Shown: positions 17,476 to 27,132, counted from the first letter of the stretch. The stretch: DNA of 64,000 bases from Bacteroidaceae bacterium (GCA_017615835.1 JAFZZI010000004.1:185546-249545), one strand, 5' to 3'. The notes: generated by a model not told the origin, from the sequence alone. Translations and numbers: made by a program.

Positions 17476-20118
17476 ATGAAGAATCCAGTCAAGTTATTGC
17501 TAGTCGCTGCGTTCGGACTCGTAGCCGTGTCGTGCGATGGTGGAAAGTACGAGTATCCTTTCCAGAATCCAAAATTGTCAACAGAGAAGAGAATAGACAA
17601 TCTCATGTCTATGCTTACCCCGGAACAGAAAGTGGGACTGATAATGAACAAGTCTATTTCAATAGACAGCCTCGGTATTCCCTCTTACAACTGGTGGTCT
17701 GAGGCTTGCCACGGCGTTCGTCAGGGAGGTTACACTGTTTACCCACAGCCAATAGGCATGGGTGCCTCGTTCAATCCGGATCTTGTTTACGAGGTGTTCT
17801 CGACCGTATCTGATGAGGCGCGCGCAAATTGGAACCGTTCCAATCACGATATTTTCAATGTGCAGATGGGAGCCAACTATGTGCCTGGGAATCCCGAGCT
17901 GACTTTCTGGTGTCCCAATGTAAACATTTTCCGTGATCCGCGATGGGGCCGGGGCCAGGAAGCATATGGCGAGGATCCTTACCATATGGGCGTAATGGGT
18001 GTGGCTAATGTCAAGGGTATGCAGGGCAATGACAAGAAATATTACAAAACCCATGCCTGCGCCAAGCACTACGCCGTACACAGCGGCCCGGAGCCTCAGC
18101 GTCACCGCTACAATGCTGTAGTGTCAATGCGCGATTTATGGGAAACCTACTTGCCGGCTTTCAAGAAGCTGGTCCAGGAGGGCAATGTACAGGAGGTGAT
18201 GTGTGCCTACAACCGCTATGAAGGTGAGCCTTGCTGTGGCAGTGACCGATTGCTGACCAATATTCTTCGTGAGAAGTGGGGATACAAGGCAATTGTACTT
18301 ACCGACTGCGATGCCATCAATAACTTCTACAACAAGAATCAGCATGGAACCCATCCGGATGCCGTTTCCGCATCAGTTGACGCAGTGTTGTCCGGTACTG
18401 ACCTTGAGTGCGGCAAGAGTTTCATGTCTCTTGTAGGCGGACTCAAGGACGGCAAGATCAACGAGGCTGACATAGATGTTGCACTGCGCCGTGTCCTTAG
18501 GGGACGCTTTGAACTTGGAATGTTCGATCCTGCCGAGATGCTGCCATGGGCGAATCTGGGTGAGGATGTCATAAGCAGCGAAGCCAACGATCGTCTGGCA
18601 GTAGAGGCTGCCCGCCAGTCTATGGTATTGCTTAAGAACAATGGTGTTCTTCCGTTGGACAAGAAAATCAAGAAACTGGCAGTTGTCGGTCCAAATGCCA
18701 ATGATGCCGGTATGATGAACGGCGAGTACGGTGGATCACCTACTCAGGAGCATACCCGTACATTGCTTGACGGAATCAAAAAGTACTTCCCTGACACTGA
18801 AGTCATTTACGACAAGGCTTGTGAGATCCGCAACGAGTACTACACAACCTATTACACTCAGGATTTCAACGATGGCCAAGGCTTGAAGGCTGAGTTCTGG
18901 AACAATACCGGATTCAAAGGCAATCCCGTTGTAACAGGATATTACAAGGAGGTGAATTTCAGCACATTCGGTGCCTACAACTTTGCTGATGGGGTAGAGA
19001 AAGAGAATATTTCTGTCCGTCTGACCGGAAAGATAAAAGCTCCGTTTACCGGTGAGATGAACTATAGCATCAACAGTGATCACGGCTTCCGCCTTTCAGT
19101 TAATGGAAGGGTCATTGAAGAGGTAAAAGGTGGTCAGGGCGGCGGCTTTGGCGGCTTTGGCGGTTTTGGCGGCTTCGGCCGCGGTGGAGCCCAGTCCCGT
19201 ATGAAGTCGTTCAGTGTTGTCAAGGGACAAACCTATGATGTAAAGGTTGAATACACCCACGAGACAGGTCAGTTTGCAAGGCTCAACACCCAGTTCTGTC
19301 AGCAGAAGATTGCCGAATTCGGTGACCTTGCACAAAAACTTGTTTCTCAGAATGTGGATGCTATTATCGTGATCGGTGGTATCACCCCGTCTATGGAGGG
19401 CGAGGGTGGTGACAAGCCGGATATTGAGATTCCCGCAGTACAGCAGCGCCTGGTACGCGCTATGCACGATACCGGTAAGCCGGTGATTTTCGTTGATTGC
19501 GCTGGCTCATGCATGGGCTTTGGCAGCATTGAAGATCAGTTTGATGCTTTAATTCAAGCGTGGTATCCCGGACAGGGAGGTTCTCAGGCTCTTGCCGAGA
19601 TCTTGAACGGAGACTGCAATCCGTCCGCAAAGCTTCCTGTCACTTTCTATAAGTCAACTGCCGACCTTCCCGATTTCGAGGACTATTCCATGGAAGGCCG
19701 CACCTACCGCTATTTCCATGGTGAGCCTTTGTATCCCTTCGGGTATGGCCTGAGTTACACTACTTACAAGTATGGTGAACCGAAACTTTCCAAGAATTCG
19801 ATGAAGAAGAACGGTTCGGTCACCGTAACTGTCCCTGTAACCAACACCGGTAATGTGGACGGTACTGAGATTGTGCAGGTATATGTGAAGAGTTGTGACA
19901 ATCCTGACGCTCCCATCAAGGGATTGCAGGGTTTCCAGCGTGTTACCCTAAAGGCCGGCGAAACAAAGAATGCGGTCATTACTCTGACAGGCGAGAACTT
20001 CCAGTATTATGATGAGAAGATAGACGAAGTCTCGACATTTGCAGGTAAATACAAGATTCTTTGCGGTTCCTCTTCTGCCGACAAGGATCTTCAGTCGCTT
20101 GATTTTGAGGTCATCTGA
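17476..20118 (+). CDS. GH3 beta-glucosidase/xylosidase with PA14 domain, lipoprotein
   Basis: An 880-residue glycoside hydrolase family 3 lipoprotein (lipobox VAVSC, Cys 20). Order of domains: GH3 N-terminal barrel with DPRWGRGQEAYGEDPY, KHYA and the nucleophile segment IVLTDCDAI (Asp about 277); GH3 C-terminal domain from about residue 390 (MVLLKNNGVLPLD); a PA14 insert at about 466-605; resumption of the C-terminal domain (VIFVDCAGS, WYPGQGG); and a fibronectin-III-like tail (NTGNVDGTEIVQVYV). The DCDAI nucleophile context is like Bacteroidetes beta-xylosidase/beta-glucosidase members. The PA14 insert contains a Gly/Phe repeat (GGFGGFGGFGGFGRGG, about 557-571) not typical of the domain. It probably trims oligosaccharides in the periplasm or at the surface. 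Confidence 0.93.
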   Translation: MKNPVKLLLVAAFGLVAVSCDGGKYEYPFQNPKLSTEKRIDNLMSMLTPEQKVGLIMNKSISIDSLGIPSYNWWSEACHGVRQGGYTVYPQPIGMGASFNPDLVYEVFSTVSDEARANWNRSNHDIFNVQMGANYVPGNPELTFWCPNVNIFRDPRWGRGQEAYGEDPYHMGVMGVANVKGMQGNDKKYYKTHACAKHYAVHSGPEPQRHRYNAVVSMRDLWETYLPAFKKLVQEGNVQEVMCAYNRYEGEPCCGSDRLLTNILREKWGYKAIVLTDCDAINNFYNKNQHGTHPDAVSASVDAVLSGTDLECGKSFMSLVGGLKDGKINEADIDVALRRVLRGRFELGMFDPAEMLPWANLGEDVISSEANDRLAVEAARQSMVLLKNNGVLPLDKKIKKLAVVGPNANDAGMMNGEYGGSPTQEHTRTLLDGIKKYFPDTEVIYDKACEIRNEYYTTYYTQDFNDGQGLKAEFWNNTGFKGNPVVTGYYKEVNFSTFGAYNFADGVEKENISVRLTGKIKAPFTGEMNYSINSDHGFRLSVNGRVIEEVKGGQGGGFGGFGGFGGFGRGGAQSRMKSFSVVKGQTYDVKVEYTHETGQFARLNTQFCQQKIAEFGDLAQKLVSQNVDAIIVIGGITPSMEGEGGDKPDIEIPAVQQRLVRAMHDTGKPVIFVDCAGSCMGFGSIEDQFDALIQAWYPGQGGSQALAEILNGDCNPSAKLPVTFYKSTADLPDFEDYSMEGRTYRYFHGEPLYPFGYGLSYTTYKYGEPKLSKNSMKKNGSVTVTVPVTNTGNVDGTEIVQVYVKSCDNPDAPIKGLQGFQRVTLKAGETKNAVITLTGENFQYYDEKIDEVSTFAGKYKILCGSSSADKDLQSLDFEVI

Positions 20119-20137
20119 GATATCTTTACGGACTGAA

Positions 20138-20173
20138 AAGCGTAAAAGGCTGCCTTGGCGGCCTTTTATGCTT
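20138..20173 (+). terminator. Hairpin after GH3, possible terminator
   Basis: AAGCGTAAAAGGC (20138-20150) pairs with GCCTTTTATGCTT (20161-20173) over 13 bp with one wobble, and the loop can extend the stem. No T run follows the full stem, so it may act as a weak terminator or as a processing or stability element. Confidence 0.45.
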
Positions 20174-20232
20174 ACGTCTCGTGATGTTTTATGACATACA
20201 CACTTCATCTTGTATAAAAATACGTATGTTTT

Positions 20233-21435
20233 ATGAAAAGGTTGCGTCTGCAGATTCTTACCGCCATTGTCTCTGGTGGAATAATTGCTGTAACATCATG
20301 CTCAAAAGCTGAAGAGGGCAATCCGTTCTCTGAACAGTTACCCGAGGCCTGCATAGTTGATACCATATACTATCAAGGGGATACAAGCAATAATTGCATT
20401 ACCTATGTAATCAACTATCCCTCAACCGATCCGTTTGGTCGGCCCGTTACCCTGAGCGGAACGATTACAATGTTGCGGCACATGCTTGACCGTGAAGAGA
20501 CATTCAAAGGATGTCTTCTGTATAACCATTACACCGTTTTTTCATCAGAGGAGGTTCCTTCAAGAGGTGATTTGGTACAACAGTGCGTAGCAGCTGCATA
20601 TGGATTGGTTATCGTCTCGCCCGATTATTATGGATTCGGTGTGACTGTGGACAAACCTCAGGCGTACTGCATATCAAGGGCTAATGGAAAGGCTGCGCTG
20701 GATTGCTATATTTCTGCGAGAAAGATTCTGGCGGACAAGGGTATAGAATGTGGCGATGACCTTATCACATGCGGTTATTCACAAGGAGCTCAGACGACTG
20801 TCGGTGTCCTGCGCGAGGTGGCAGAGAATCATCCCGAGATAAGGGTGAGGAAGGCTTTTGCCGGCGACGGCCCGTATGATATCAATACTATCTACAACAA
20901 GTTTGTCCTGACAGATTTTACTGTGATGCCTAGCACAGTTGCCAACGTAATCTATTCATACAATTATTTCTTTGGTCTGGGCTACAGCCTGAATGAAATG
21001 TTCATAGGGAGGACAGCCGAAAACTTCGAAGAATGGTTTTTAAGCAAGAAGTATGATGGTGATACCATAGAACAGTTCATGGGTACCACCAAATGCTCGG
21101 ATTTTATTGCTCCTGCCGTGCTTGACAGAAGCACGGTAATCGGCAATGATTTCCTGACGGCCTTTGCCCATGACAACCTGTCGAAAGACTGGAGTCCCAG
21201 AAGTGATTTTGATGTTACGATATACCACGACATCAATGACGATGCCGTTCCTGTTGAGAACAGCAGAACTCTCATAAAGTTTCTCAAGGAGAATGGCGTA
21301 AAAGTTGAGGATATAATTGCTGACCACAGTACCGGGGCGGGCGACACTTTCGGTCAGACCAACCATCAGCGTGCTGCGTTGGGCTTCGTTCTGCTTGTTA
21401 CAAATTGGATTTCAGCAAATTACGGTATAAATTAA
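20233..21435 (+). CDS. Secreted alpha/beta hydrolase (lipase/esterase-like), lipoprotein
   Basis: A 400-residue exported hydrolase with a lipoprotein signal (lipobox VTSC, Cys 23). The fold is alpha/beta hydrolase: VIVSPDYYGFG oxyanion region, nucleophile elbow CGYSQGAQ (Ser about 183), acid in DINDDAVPVENS (Asp about 336/337) and His in QTNHQRA (about 378). The overall pattern is close to fungal-type secretory lipases and Bacteroidetes prolyl-oligopeptidase-like esterases. Acting on ester groups of plant glycans would fit the neighbours, but sequence does not identify the substrate. It sits between GH3 and GH127. Confidence 0.72.
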   Translation: MKRLRLQILTAIVSGGIIAVTSCSKAEEGNPFSEQLPEACIVDTIYYQGDTSNNCITYVINYPSTDPFGRPVTLSGTITMLRHMLDREETFKGCLLYNHYTVFSSEEVPSRGDLVQQCVAAAYGLVIVSPDYYGFGVTVDKPQAYCISRANGKAALDCYISARKILADKGIECGDDLITCGYSQGAQTTVGVLREVAENHPEIRVRKAFAGDGPYDINTIYNKFVLTDFTVMPSTVANVIYSYNYFFGLGYSLNEMFIGRTAENFEEWFLSKKYDGDTIEQFMGTTKCSDFIAPAVLDRSTVIGNDFLTAFAHDNLSKDWSPRSDFDVTIYHDINDDAVPVENSRTLIKFLKENGVKVEDIIADHSTGAGDTFGQTNHQRAALGFVLLVTNWISANYGIN

Positions 21436-21467
21436 GGCTCCTTTTCCCGTTTTGTAGGATATTTGTT

Positions 21468-21475
21468 TATTTTCG
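21468..21475 (+). promoter_or_regulatory. Possible -7 element of the GH127 gene
   Basis: TATTTTCG matches TAnnTTTG at 7 of 8 positions and lies 26 bases before the ATG at 21502. The -33 box is not convincing. Confidence 0.35.
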
Positions 21476-21501
21476 CAACGTAAAACCGGTTATTCTTGAT
21501 T

Positions 21502-23892
21502 ATGAAAGTTAAGTGTGGATTTCTGGCTGTAGTACTGGCCTCTATGATGTGCGGATCTAATGTCATGGCACAAGACAAATTATACGATAACACTTTTGCC
21601 CTTGGCGATGTGGAGTTGCTTGACGGTCCGTTCAGACATGCAATGGAACTGAATGTAAAAGTTCTGCTTGAATATGATACAGACCGTTTGCTGGCTCCGT
21701 TTCTGAAGGAGTCGGGTTTACCGAAAAAAGCCGAATATTTTCCGAACTGGGAAGGATTGGACGGACATGTGGGCGGTCATTACGTTTCGGCACTGGCTAT
21801 CCATTATGCGGCAGCAGGCAGTAAGGAGTGTTATGACAGACTGAAATATGTTCTGTCAGAATTGAAGCGTTGTCAGGATGCCAATGGAGACGGCTACATC
21901 GGAGGCGTTCCGAATGGCAAGATGATTTTCAGCGAGGTGAAAAAAGGAAATTTCGGTCCCTTGCATGGTGCATGGGTACCATGGTACAATGTACACAAGA
22001 CCTTTGCCGGGCTGAGGGATGCCTGGCAGTATGCCGGAATTGAGGAAGCCAGAGAGATGTTTCTCAAGATGTGTGACTGGGCTGTGGATATTCTTCAGGG
22101 ACTTACTGACGAGCAGATGGAGACCATGTGCTCGCAGGAGTTCGGCGGAATGGATGAGGTGCTTGCCGATGCATTTGCGATGACCGGTGATGAAAGATAT
22201 ATGCGTGAGGCAAAGCGCTTTGCCCACAAGCTGATTTTGGATAGTATGGCTCAGGGGATTGACAATCTGGATAACAGACATGCAAATACACAGGTGCCGA
22301 AAGTCGTGGGATATGCACGCATTGCCGATCTTGCCGATGATGCTTACTTCAGGAAGGCTGCCGAATTTTTTTGGGACAGAGTGGCTAACCACCGTTCGGT
22401 GGTAATTGGCGGAAACAGCCGCAGTGAGCACTTCCCGGCGGCTTCTGATTATAAAAGTTATGTTGAGCATCGCGAGGGACCTGAGTCATGCAATACCAAC
22501 AACATGCTCAAGTTGACGCAGTTCCTCTTCAAGATGGATCCTCAGGCCGGTTATGCCGATTTCTATGAACGCGCACTGTATAATCACATACTGTCCACTC
22601 AACATCCGGAGCATGGCGGCTATGTCTATTTTACATCAATGCGACCGTCGCACTATCGCGTATATTCGCAGCCTAACAGCGGAATGTGGTGCTGTGTAGG
22701 CACGGGAATGGAGAACCATGGCAAATACGGGGAGTTCATATATACCCATAGAGGCGATGATGAACTGTATGTTAACCTGTTTATTGCTTCAAAGCTGAAC
22801 TGGAAGGAAAATGGCGCCGTGTTCACTCAGGAAACTTCCTTCCCGTATGCTGAGTCAAGCCGGATTTCTGTTGATTTGAAGAAGAGCCGCAAGTTCAAGG
22901 TGATGGTACGCTGTCCAAAGTGGACTGACGGGGGATACAGCGTTAAAGTGAATGGTACCGAGTATGCGGCTGGCGCAGAACCCCAGTCGTATGTCGTGAT
23001 TGACCGCAAGTGGAAGAGAGGGGACGTCATAGAGATAAACCTGCCGATGAGGACGATAGTTGAACCGTTGCAGAACGAAGAAGAATATCTGTCTGTGCTT
23101 CATGGCCCGATAGTGTTGGCAGCCAGGACATCTCAGGAACATCTTGACGGATTGGTGGCTGACGATGGCCGCTGGGCGCACATAGCATCAGGTCAGTTGG
23201 TGCCTTTGGCCGAAACGCCCATTATGATTGGTGACAGAAGTGGAATTGAGCGCTGCCTGCAACAAATGAGTCCGGTGGCAGGAAAGCCCCTGAATTATAC
23301 TGTGAAGGGGCTGTTTGATGAAAGCCGGTTCGGAAATCTTGTACTGGAACCGTTCTTCAGCCTTCATGACAGCCGCTATGCCGTCTATTTCATGTCTCTT
23401 GACAGGAATGGATATGACTCGATGCTGGCGGCGATAAGGGCGGAAGAGAATGCAATGCTGGTGCTGGACCGCCGCACGGTAGATAAGGTTATTCCAGCCG
23501 AGCAGCAACCCGAGGTTGACCACCGCATGAAACAGGAGAACTCTGTAACCGGTAATCAGGACAACAAACCATTCAGGACGGTACGTAGGGGCGGCTCTTT
23601 CAGTTATGAACTGGCTACCGGCTCAAAAGAGAACCTGACACTCTCAGTGGGTTACTGGGACAACGAGACCAGCCGTATGCCCCGGAGCATGGAGATTCTG
23701 ATTGAGGACAATGTGTTCGTTGTCGAAAAGGATTTCCCATCTGACGGCGAGGGCCGTATCGTACGCAAAGAGTACCAGATTCCGGTTGGTTTCACTATGG
23801 GCAAGGATTATATCCGAGTGGGCTTCAGAGCTTCGGAGAACGCAGCAGCCGCAAGAATATTCGATGTAAGACTTCTTGGGCCAGAGGAGTAG
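21502..23892 (+). CDS. GH127 (DUF1680) beta-L-arabinofuranosidase-like enzyme
   Basis: A 796-residue exported enzyme of the DUF1680 superfamily (GH127/GH146), which releases beta-L-arabinofuranose or related sugars. The start is ATG 21502 after an in-frame TTG; the signal peptide ends near NVMA. The (alpha/alpha)6 barrel carries WEGLDGHVGGHY and LHGAWVPWYNVHK. The zinc-thiolate site seen in HypBA1 is conserved: GPESC (Glu about 328, Cys about 330) and MWCCVGTGMENHGKYGEF (Cys about 397 and 398), with the first of the CC pair the expected nucleophile. C-terminal beta domains follow. It supports an arabinose-rich substrate for the set. The next gene, a TPR-HTH protein, begins 29 bases later and may be cotranscribed. 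Confidence 0.9.
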   Translation: MKVKCGFLAVVLASMMCGSNVMAQDKLYDNTFALGDVELLDGPFRHAMELNVKVLLEYDTDRLLAPFLKESGLPKKAEYFPNWEGLDGHVGGHYVSALAIHYAAAGSKECYDRLKYVLSELKRCQDANGDGYIGGVPNGKMIFSEVKKGNFGPLHGAWVPWYNVHKTFAGLRDAWQYAGIEEAREMFLKMCDWAVDILQGLTDEQMETMCSQEFGGMDEVLADAFAMTGDERYMREAKRFAHKLILDSMAQGIDNLDNRHANTQVPKVVGYARIADLADDAYFRKAAEFFWDRVANHRSVVIGGNSRSEHFPAASDYKSYVEHREGPESCNTNNMLKLTQFLFKMDPQAGYADFYERALYNHILSTQHPEHGGYVYFTSMRPSHYRVYSQPNSGMWCCVGTGMENHGKYGEFIYTHRGDDELYVNLFIASKLNWKENGAVFTQETSFPYAESSRISVDLKKSRKFKVMVRCPKWTDGGYSVKVNGTEYAAGAEPQSYVVIDRKWKRGDVIEINLPMRTIVEPLQNEEEYLSVLHGPIVLAARTSQEHLDGLVADDGRWAHIASGQLVPLAETPIMIGDRSGIERCLQQMSPVAGKPLNYTVKGLFDESRFGNLVLEPFFSLHDSRYAVYFMSLDRNGYDSMLAAIRAEENAMLVLDRRTVDKVIPAEQQPEVDHRMKQENSVTGNQDNKPFRTVRRGGSFSYELATGSKENLTLSVGYWDNETSRMPRSMEILIEDNVFVVEKDFPSDGEGRIVRKEYQIPVGFTMGKDYIRVGFRASENAAAARIFDVRLLGPEE

Positions 23893-23921
23893 CAGTAAGT
23901 CTTCAGAATTCTGTAGGAACT

Positions 23922-25544
23922 ATGTCAGGACGTGCGGTTCTTGCTGTTTCAGCGCTGCTCACGATAATGGTGTCGTGCGGTGGAACTCGCACCTTCAGGG
24001 AACTGCGCTGCATTGAAGATGTTCTGAAAGACAGTTCTGATTCAGCAGCCGTAATGCTGGAGAAGTTTGATACCATGGCAATGAATGAACGGTGTACTGC
24101 ATTGTATGCTATACTCAGAACCCAGACAGACTTTAAGCGGGAAATACAGATTACGTCCGATTCGCTTATTCTGAAGGCCGTTGATTTCTATGGAGGCCGT
24201 CGTGACAGATACCACAAGGCAATGGCGTGGTACTCGCTAGGATGTGTCTATTCGGAGTTCAACAGTACGCCGGCAGATGCCGATATGTCTATAGTAAACG
24301 ATGCTGCCGCCACTGAGGCATTCCTCAAGGCCAAGGATTTGTTCCCTGACTCTACCGATCTGTACTATGCAATATGCCAGTATCAGCTGGGCGTTAACTA
24401 TACCCGTAAGGAGATGTTTGATGAGGCACTGAATTTTTTCAGGGATTGCCGCTCCAATTTTGAACGAAACGGCAGAATGGACAACGTGAGCCTCACAGAC
24501 TATTCAATAGCAGCGGTCTTGATGCTGGACAAACGGTATGATGAAAGTTACAGACTTTTCCGGAGTCTTATGGAGAATCCGAACCTTAGTACAGACCGAA
24601 GAGAGACTTGCTGGCTTCAGTTGGCAAAGATAGCTGCTTACGGATATGGAGAAATTGACAGTGCGTTGGTATACGTGGACAGGTACATAGAGAGTTTCAA
24701 GGACCGCAAACCAGCTGCCGGATATGCATTGAAGGGGAGAATCTACATGGTTTACAACCAGAATGATTCGGCCTTCAGCTATTTGAGCAAGTCTGTGGCG
24801 TCGACCAGGGATATCAATACCCTCTGCCTGAACTACAGATCGTTGGCCGAACTGGCTGTCATCATGCGCAACTATCAGGCTTCTGTCAATTTCTCAAGGA
24901 TGTATGAAACGTTGCTGGATTCAGTTTACACCGTTCGTAGCCAGAATGAACTGACGAGGGTGCGTATAAGGCATATGGAAGAGGTGCAACAGCAGCGCCA
25001 ACATGATTTGAAGGTGAAGGCCCTGCTTGCCGGCCTGGTTTTGTTTGCTGTGGTAATAGCAGTATTCATCTTTGTGTATATTCAGATGGATCGCAGGAAC
25101 AAGCAGTATTACATCAGGATGCATGATGAATTTCTGGTAAGACAGGCCCATGAACGAAGAAAAGAGGGTGGCGATCTGCTTGAGTCGTGCTGTTCCGGAT
25201 TCAGGGAGGGTACTGCATACAGTCTGATAATGAAGCTGGCGTCACAGCAGCGTTTTTTCAAAGTTGAGGAACGCGAACTTGTAAACCACGACGTAGGAGT
25301 GTATTTTTCTGACATACAGCGTCAATTGAGGGATGAGGCTCCCAACATCAGTGCCAATGAGTTTCTGTATCTGATACTCAAGGCGGTAGGACTGGATTCC
25401 AAGGTCATTGCCAATATCATGTGCACATCATTGACCAACTTGCGTTCAATCAAGCTTCGCGTGAGGCGGAAACTGACTGATGAAACAGCCTCCCGTTTTC
25501 TGGAAGGACAAAAAGGGTATGGCAACGAGTCTGTTGGTGATTAA
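23922..25544 (+). CDS. Membrane-spanning TPR protein with C-terminal helix-turn-helix
   Basis: A 540-residue protein with a lipoprotein-like signal (TIMVSCGG, Cys 19), a TPR-like helical domain at about 25-335, one transmembrane segment at about 366-388 (AGLVLFAVVIAVFIFVYIQ), a basic linker and a C-terminal domain (about 440-525). That domain ends in a LuxR-like helix-turn-helix: ISANEFLYLILKAVGLDSKVIANIM, then TNLRSIKLRVRRKL. The TPRs would face the periplasm and the HTH the cytosol, so it could act as a one-component sensor-regulator for the adjacent carbohydrate enzymes. TPR/TM/HTH proteins of this shape occur in Bacteroidetes, but DNA binding is inferred. A helical stretch (NELTRVRIRHMEEVQQQRQHD) before the TM is likely a coiled-coil signalling linker. 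Confidence 0.75.
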   Translation: MSGRAVLAVSALLTIMVSCGGTRTFRELRCIEDVLKDSSDSAAVMLEKFDTMAMNERCTALYAILRTQTDFKREIQITSDSLILKAVDFYGGRRDRYHKAMAWYSLGCVYSEFNSTPADADMSIVNDAAATEAFLKAKDLFPDSTDLYYAICQYQLGVNYTRKEMFDEALNFFRDCRSNFERNGRMDNVSLTDYSIAAVLMLDKRYDESYRLFRSLMENPNLSTDRRETCWLQLAKIAAYGYGEIDSALVYVDRYIESFKDRKPAAGYALKGRIYMVYNQNDSAFSYLSKSVASTRDINTLCLNYRSLAELAVIMRNYQASVNFSRMYETLLDSVYTVRSQNELTRVRIRHMEEVQQQRQHDLKVKALLAGLVLFAVVIAVFIFVYIQMDRRNKQYYIRMHDEFLVRQAHERRKEGGDLLESCCSGFREGTAYSLIMKLASQQRFFKVEERELVNHDVGVYFSDIQRQLRDEAPNISANEFLYLILKAVGLDSKVIANIMCTSLTNLRSIKLRVRRKLTDETASRFLEGQKGYGNESVGD

Positions 25545-25571
25545 AAAGAGACTAGTTTTAAATGAAATGTG

Positions 25572-25579
25572 TAACTTTG
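25572..25579 (+). promoter_or_regulatory. -7 promoter element of lysS operon
   Basis: TAACTTTG, a perfect TAnnTTTG match, 25 bases before the lysS ATG at 25605. Confidence 0.6.
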
Positions 25580-25604
25580 CCGACTGAATTATTTATAGTG
25601 TGTT

Positions 25605-27131
25605 ATGGAATTAAGTGATCAGGAACAGTTCAGAAGGGAAAGCCTGAACGGGTTGCGCGAGATGGGCATTGATCCGTATCCGGCTGCGATGTATCCAACC
25701 AACGCTTTCTCTGACGAAATTAAGGATAATTTCAAGGATGAAGCAGTTGAACCGCGCAAAGTTTGCATTGCCGGTCGCCTGATGAGCCGCCGTATAATGG
25801 GCAAGGCCTCTTTTATTGAACTGCAGGATTCCAAAGGTCGCATACAGGTTTATATTACACGCGATGACATCTGTCCTGGTGAGGACAAGGAGATGTACAA
25901 CAGAGTTTTCAAGAAACTGCTTGACATAGGCGATTTTATTGGAATTGAGGGTTTTGTGTTTCGTACCCAGATGGGTGAGATTACTGTTCACGCACAAAAA
26001 CTCACCGTACTTGCCAAATCACTCAGACCGCTCCCGATTGTCAAATACAAGGACGGGGTGGCCTATGACAGGTTTGACGATCCCGACCTGCGTTACCGTC
26101 AGCGCTATGTTGACCTTGTCGTCAACGATGGCGTGAAGGAGACGTTCCTGAAACGCTCGCGCATAATAAGCACTATGCGGAGCGTGCTGGATGCTGCCGG
26201 CTATACTGAAGTGGAGACTCCTATTCTGCAATCCATTCCGGGAGGTGCCAGTGCCCGGCCGTTCATTACCCATCACAATTCACTTGACATTGATCTCTAC
26301 TGCCGTATTGCAACCGAACTGTATCTGAAACGGCTGATTGTAGGCGGGTTCGAAGGCGTATATGAGATTGGTAAGAATTTCCGTAATGAGGGCATGGATC
26401 GGACTCATAATCCAGAGTTCACCTGTATGGAATTGTATGTCAGCTACAAGGACTACAATTGGATGATGGATTTTACTGAGAGTCTTCTTGAAAAGATATG
26501 TCTTGCTGCCAACGGTTGTTACGAATCGAAGATCGGTGACAATGTGGTCAGTTTCAAGGCTCCCTACAAACGTATTCCGATTCTTGACGCCATAAAGGAG
26601 AAGACAGGCTTTGACCTGAACGGGAAATCTGAGGATGAAATACGTTCAGTCTGCAAGGAGTTGAAGATGGAGATTGATCCGTCAATGGGGAAGGGCAAAC
26701 TGATCGATGAGATCTTCGGCGAATTCTGTGAGGGTTCATTTATTCAGCCTACCTTCATAACTGATTACCCGGTAGAGATGAGTCCTCTTACCAAGATGCA
26801 TCGCTCAAAACCGGGACTCACCGAACGTTTCGAACTTATGGTAAACGGTAAGGAACTGGCGAACGCCTATTCTGAGTTGAATGATCCGATTGACCAGTAT
26901 GAGCGTTTTCAGGATCAGTTGCGTTTAAGCCAGAAAGGTGATGATGAGGCTATGTTCATAGATCAGGACTTTGTACGCGCTCTTGAATATGGAATGCCGC
27001 CGACCAGTGGCATTGGAATAGGCATAGACCGTTTGGTTATGTTGATGACGGGACAGCAGGCCATTCAAGAGGTTCTGTTCTTCCCTCAGATGAAACCGGA
27101 GGTTCCGCAGAATCAAAGTCAGGAGAACTGA
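25605..27131 (+). CDS. lysS: Lysyl-tRNA synthetase, class II
   Basis: Charges tRNA-Lys in the cytosol. The 508-residue length is like the E. coli enzyme. The N-terminal OB fold (KVCIAGRLMSRRIMGKASFIELQD, split here as a description of residues 49-72) is followed by the class II core: motif 2 with FRNEGMDRTHNPEFT and motif 3 with GIGIGIDRLVMLMTG near the C-terminus. gpsA starts one base after the stop, and pgi and a HAD phosphatase follow, so this is the first gene of a housekeeping transcript. No extra C-terminal domain, unlike some longer Bacteroidetes LysS proteins. Confidence 0.97.
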   Translation: MELSDQEQFRRESLNGLREMGIDPYPAAMYPTNAFSDEIKDNFKDEAVEPRKVCIAGRLMSRRIMGKASFIELQDSKGRIQVYITRDDICPGEDKEMYNRVFKKLLDIGDFIGIEGFVFRTQMGEITVHAQKLTVLAKSLRPLPIVKYKDGVAYDRFDDPDLRYRQRYVDLVVNDGVKETFLKRSRIISTMRSVLDAAGYTEVETPILQSIPGGASARPFITHHNSLDIDLYCRIATELYLKRLIVGGFEGVYEIGKNFRNEGMDRTHNPEFTCMELYVSYKDYNWMMDFTESLLEKICLAANGCYESKIGDNVVSFKAPYKRIPILDAIKEKTGFDLNGKSEDEIRSVCKELKMEIDPSMGKGKLIDEIFGEFCEGSFIQPTFITDYPVEMSPLTKMHRSKPGLTERFELMVNGKELANAYSELNDPIDQYERFQDQLRLSQKGDDEAMFIDQDFVRALEYGMPPTSGIGIGIDRLVMLMTGQQAIQEVLFFPQMKPEVPQNQSQEN

Positions 27132-27132
27132 T

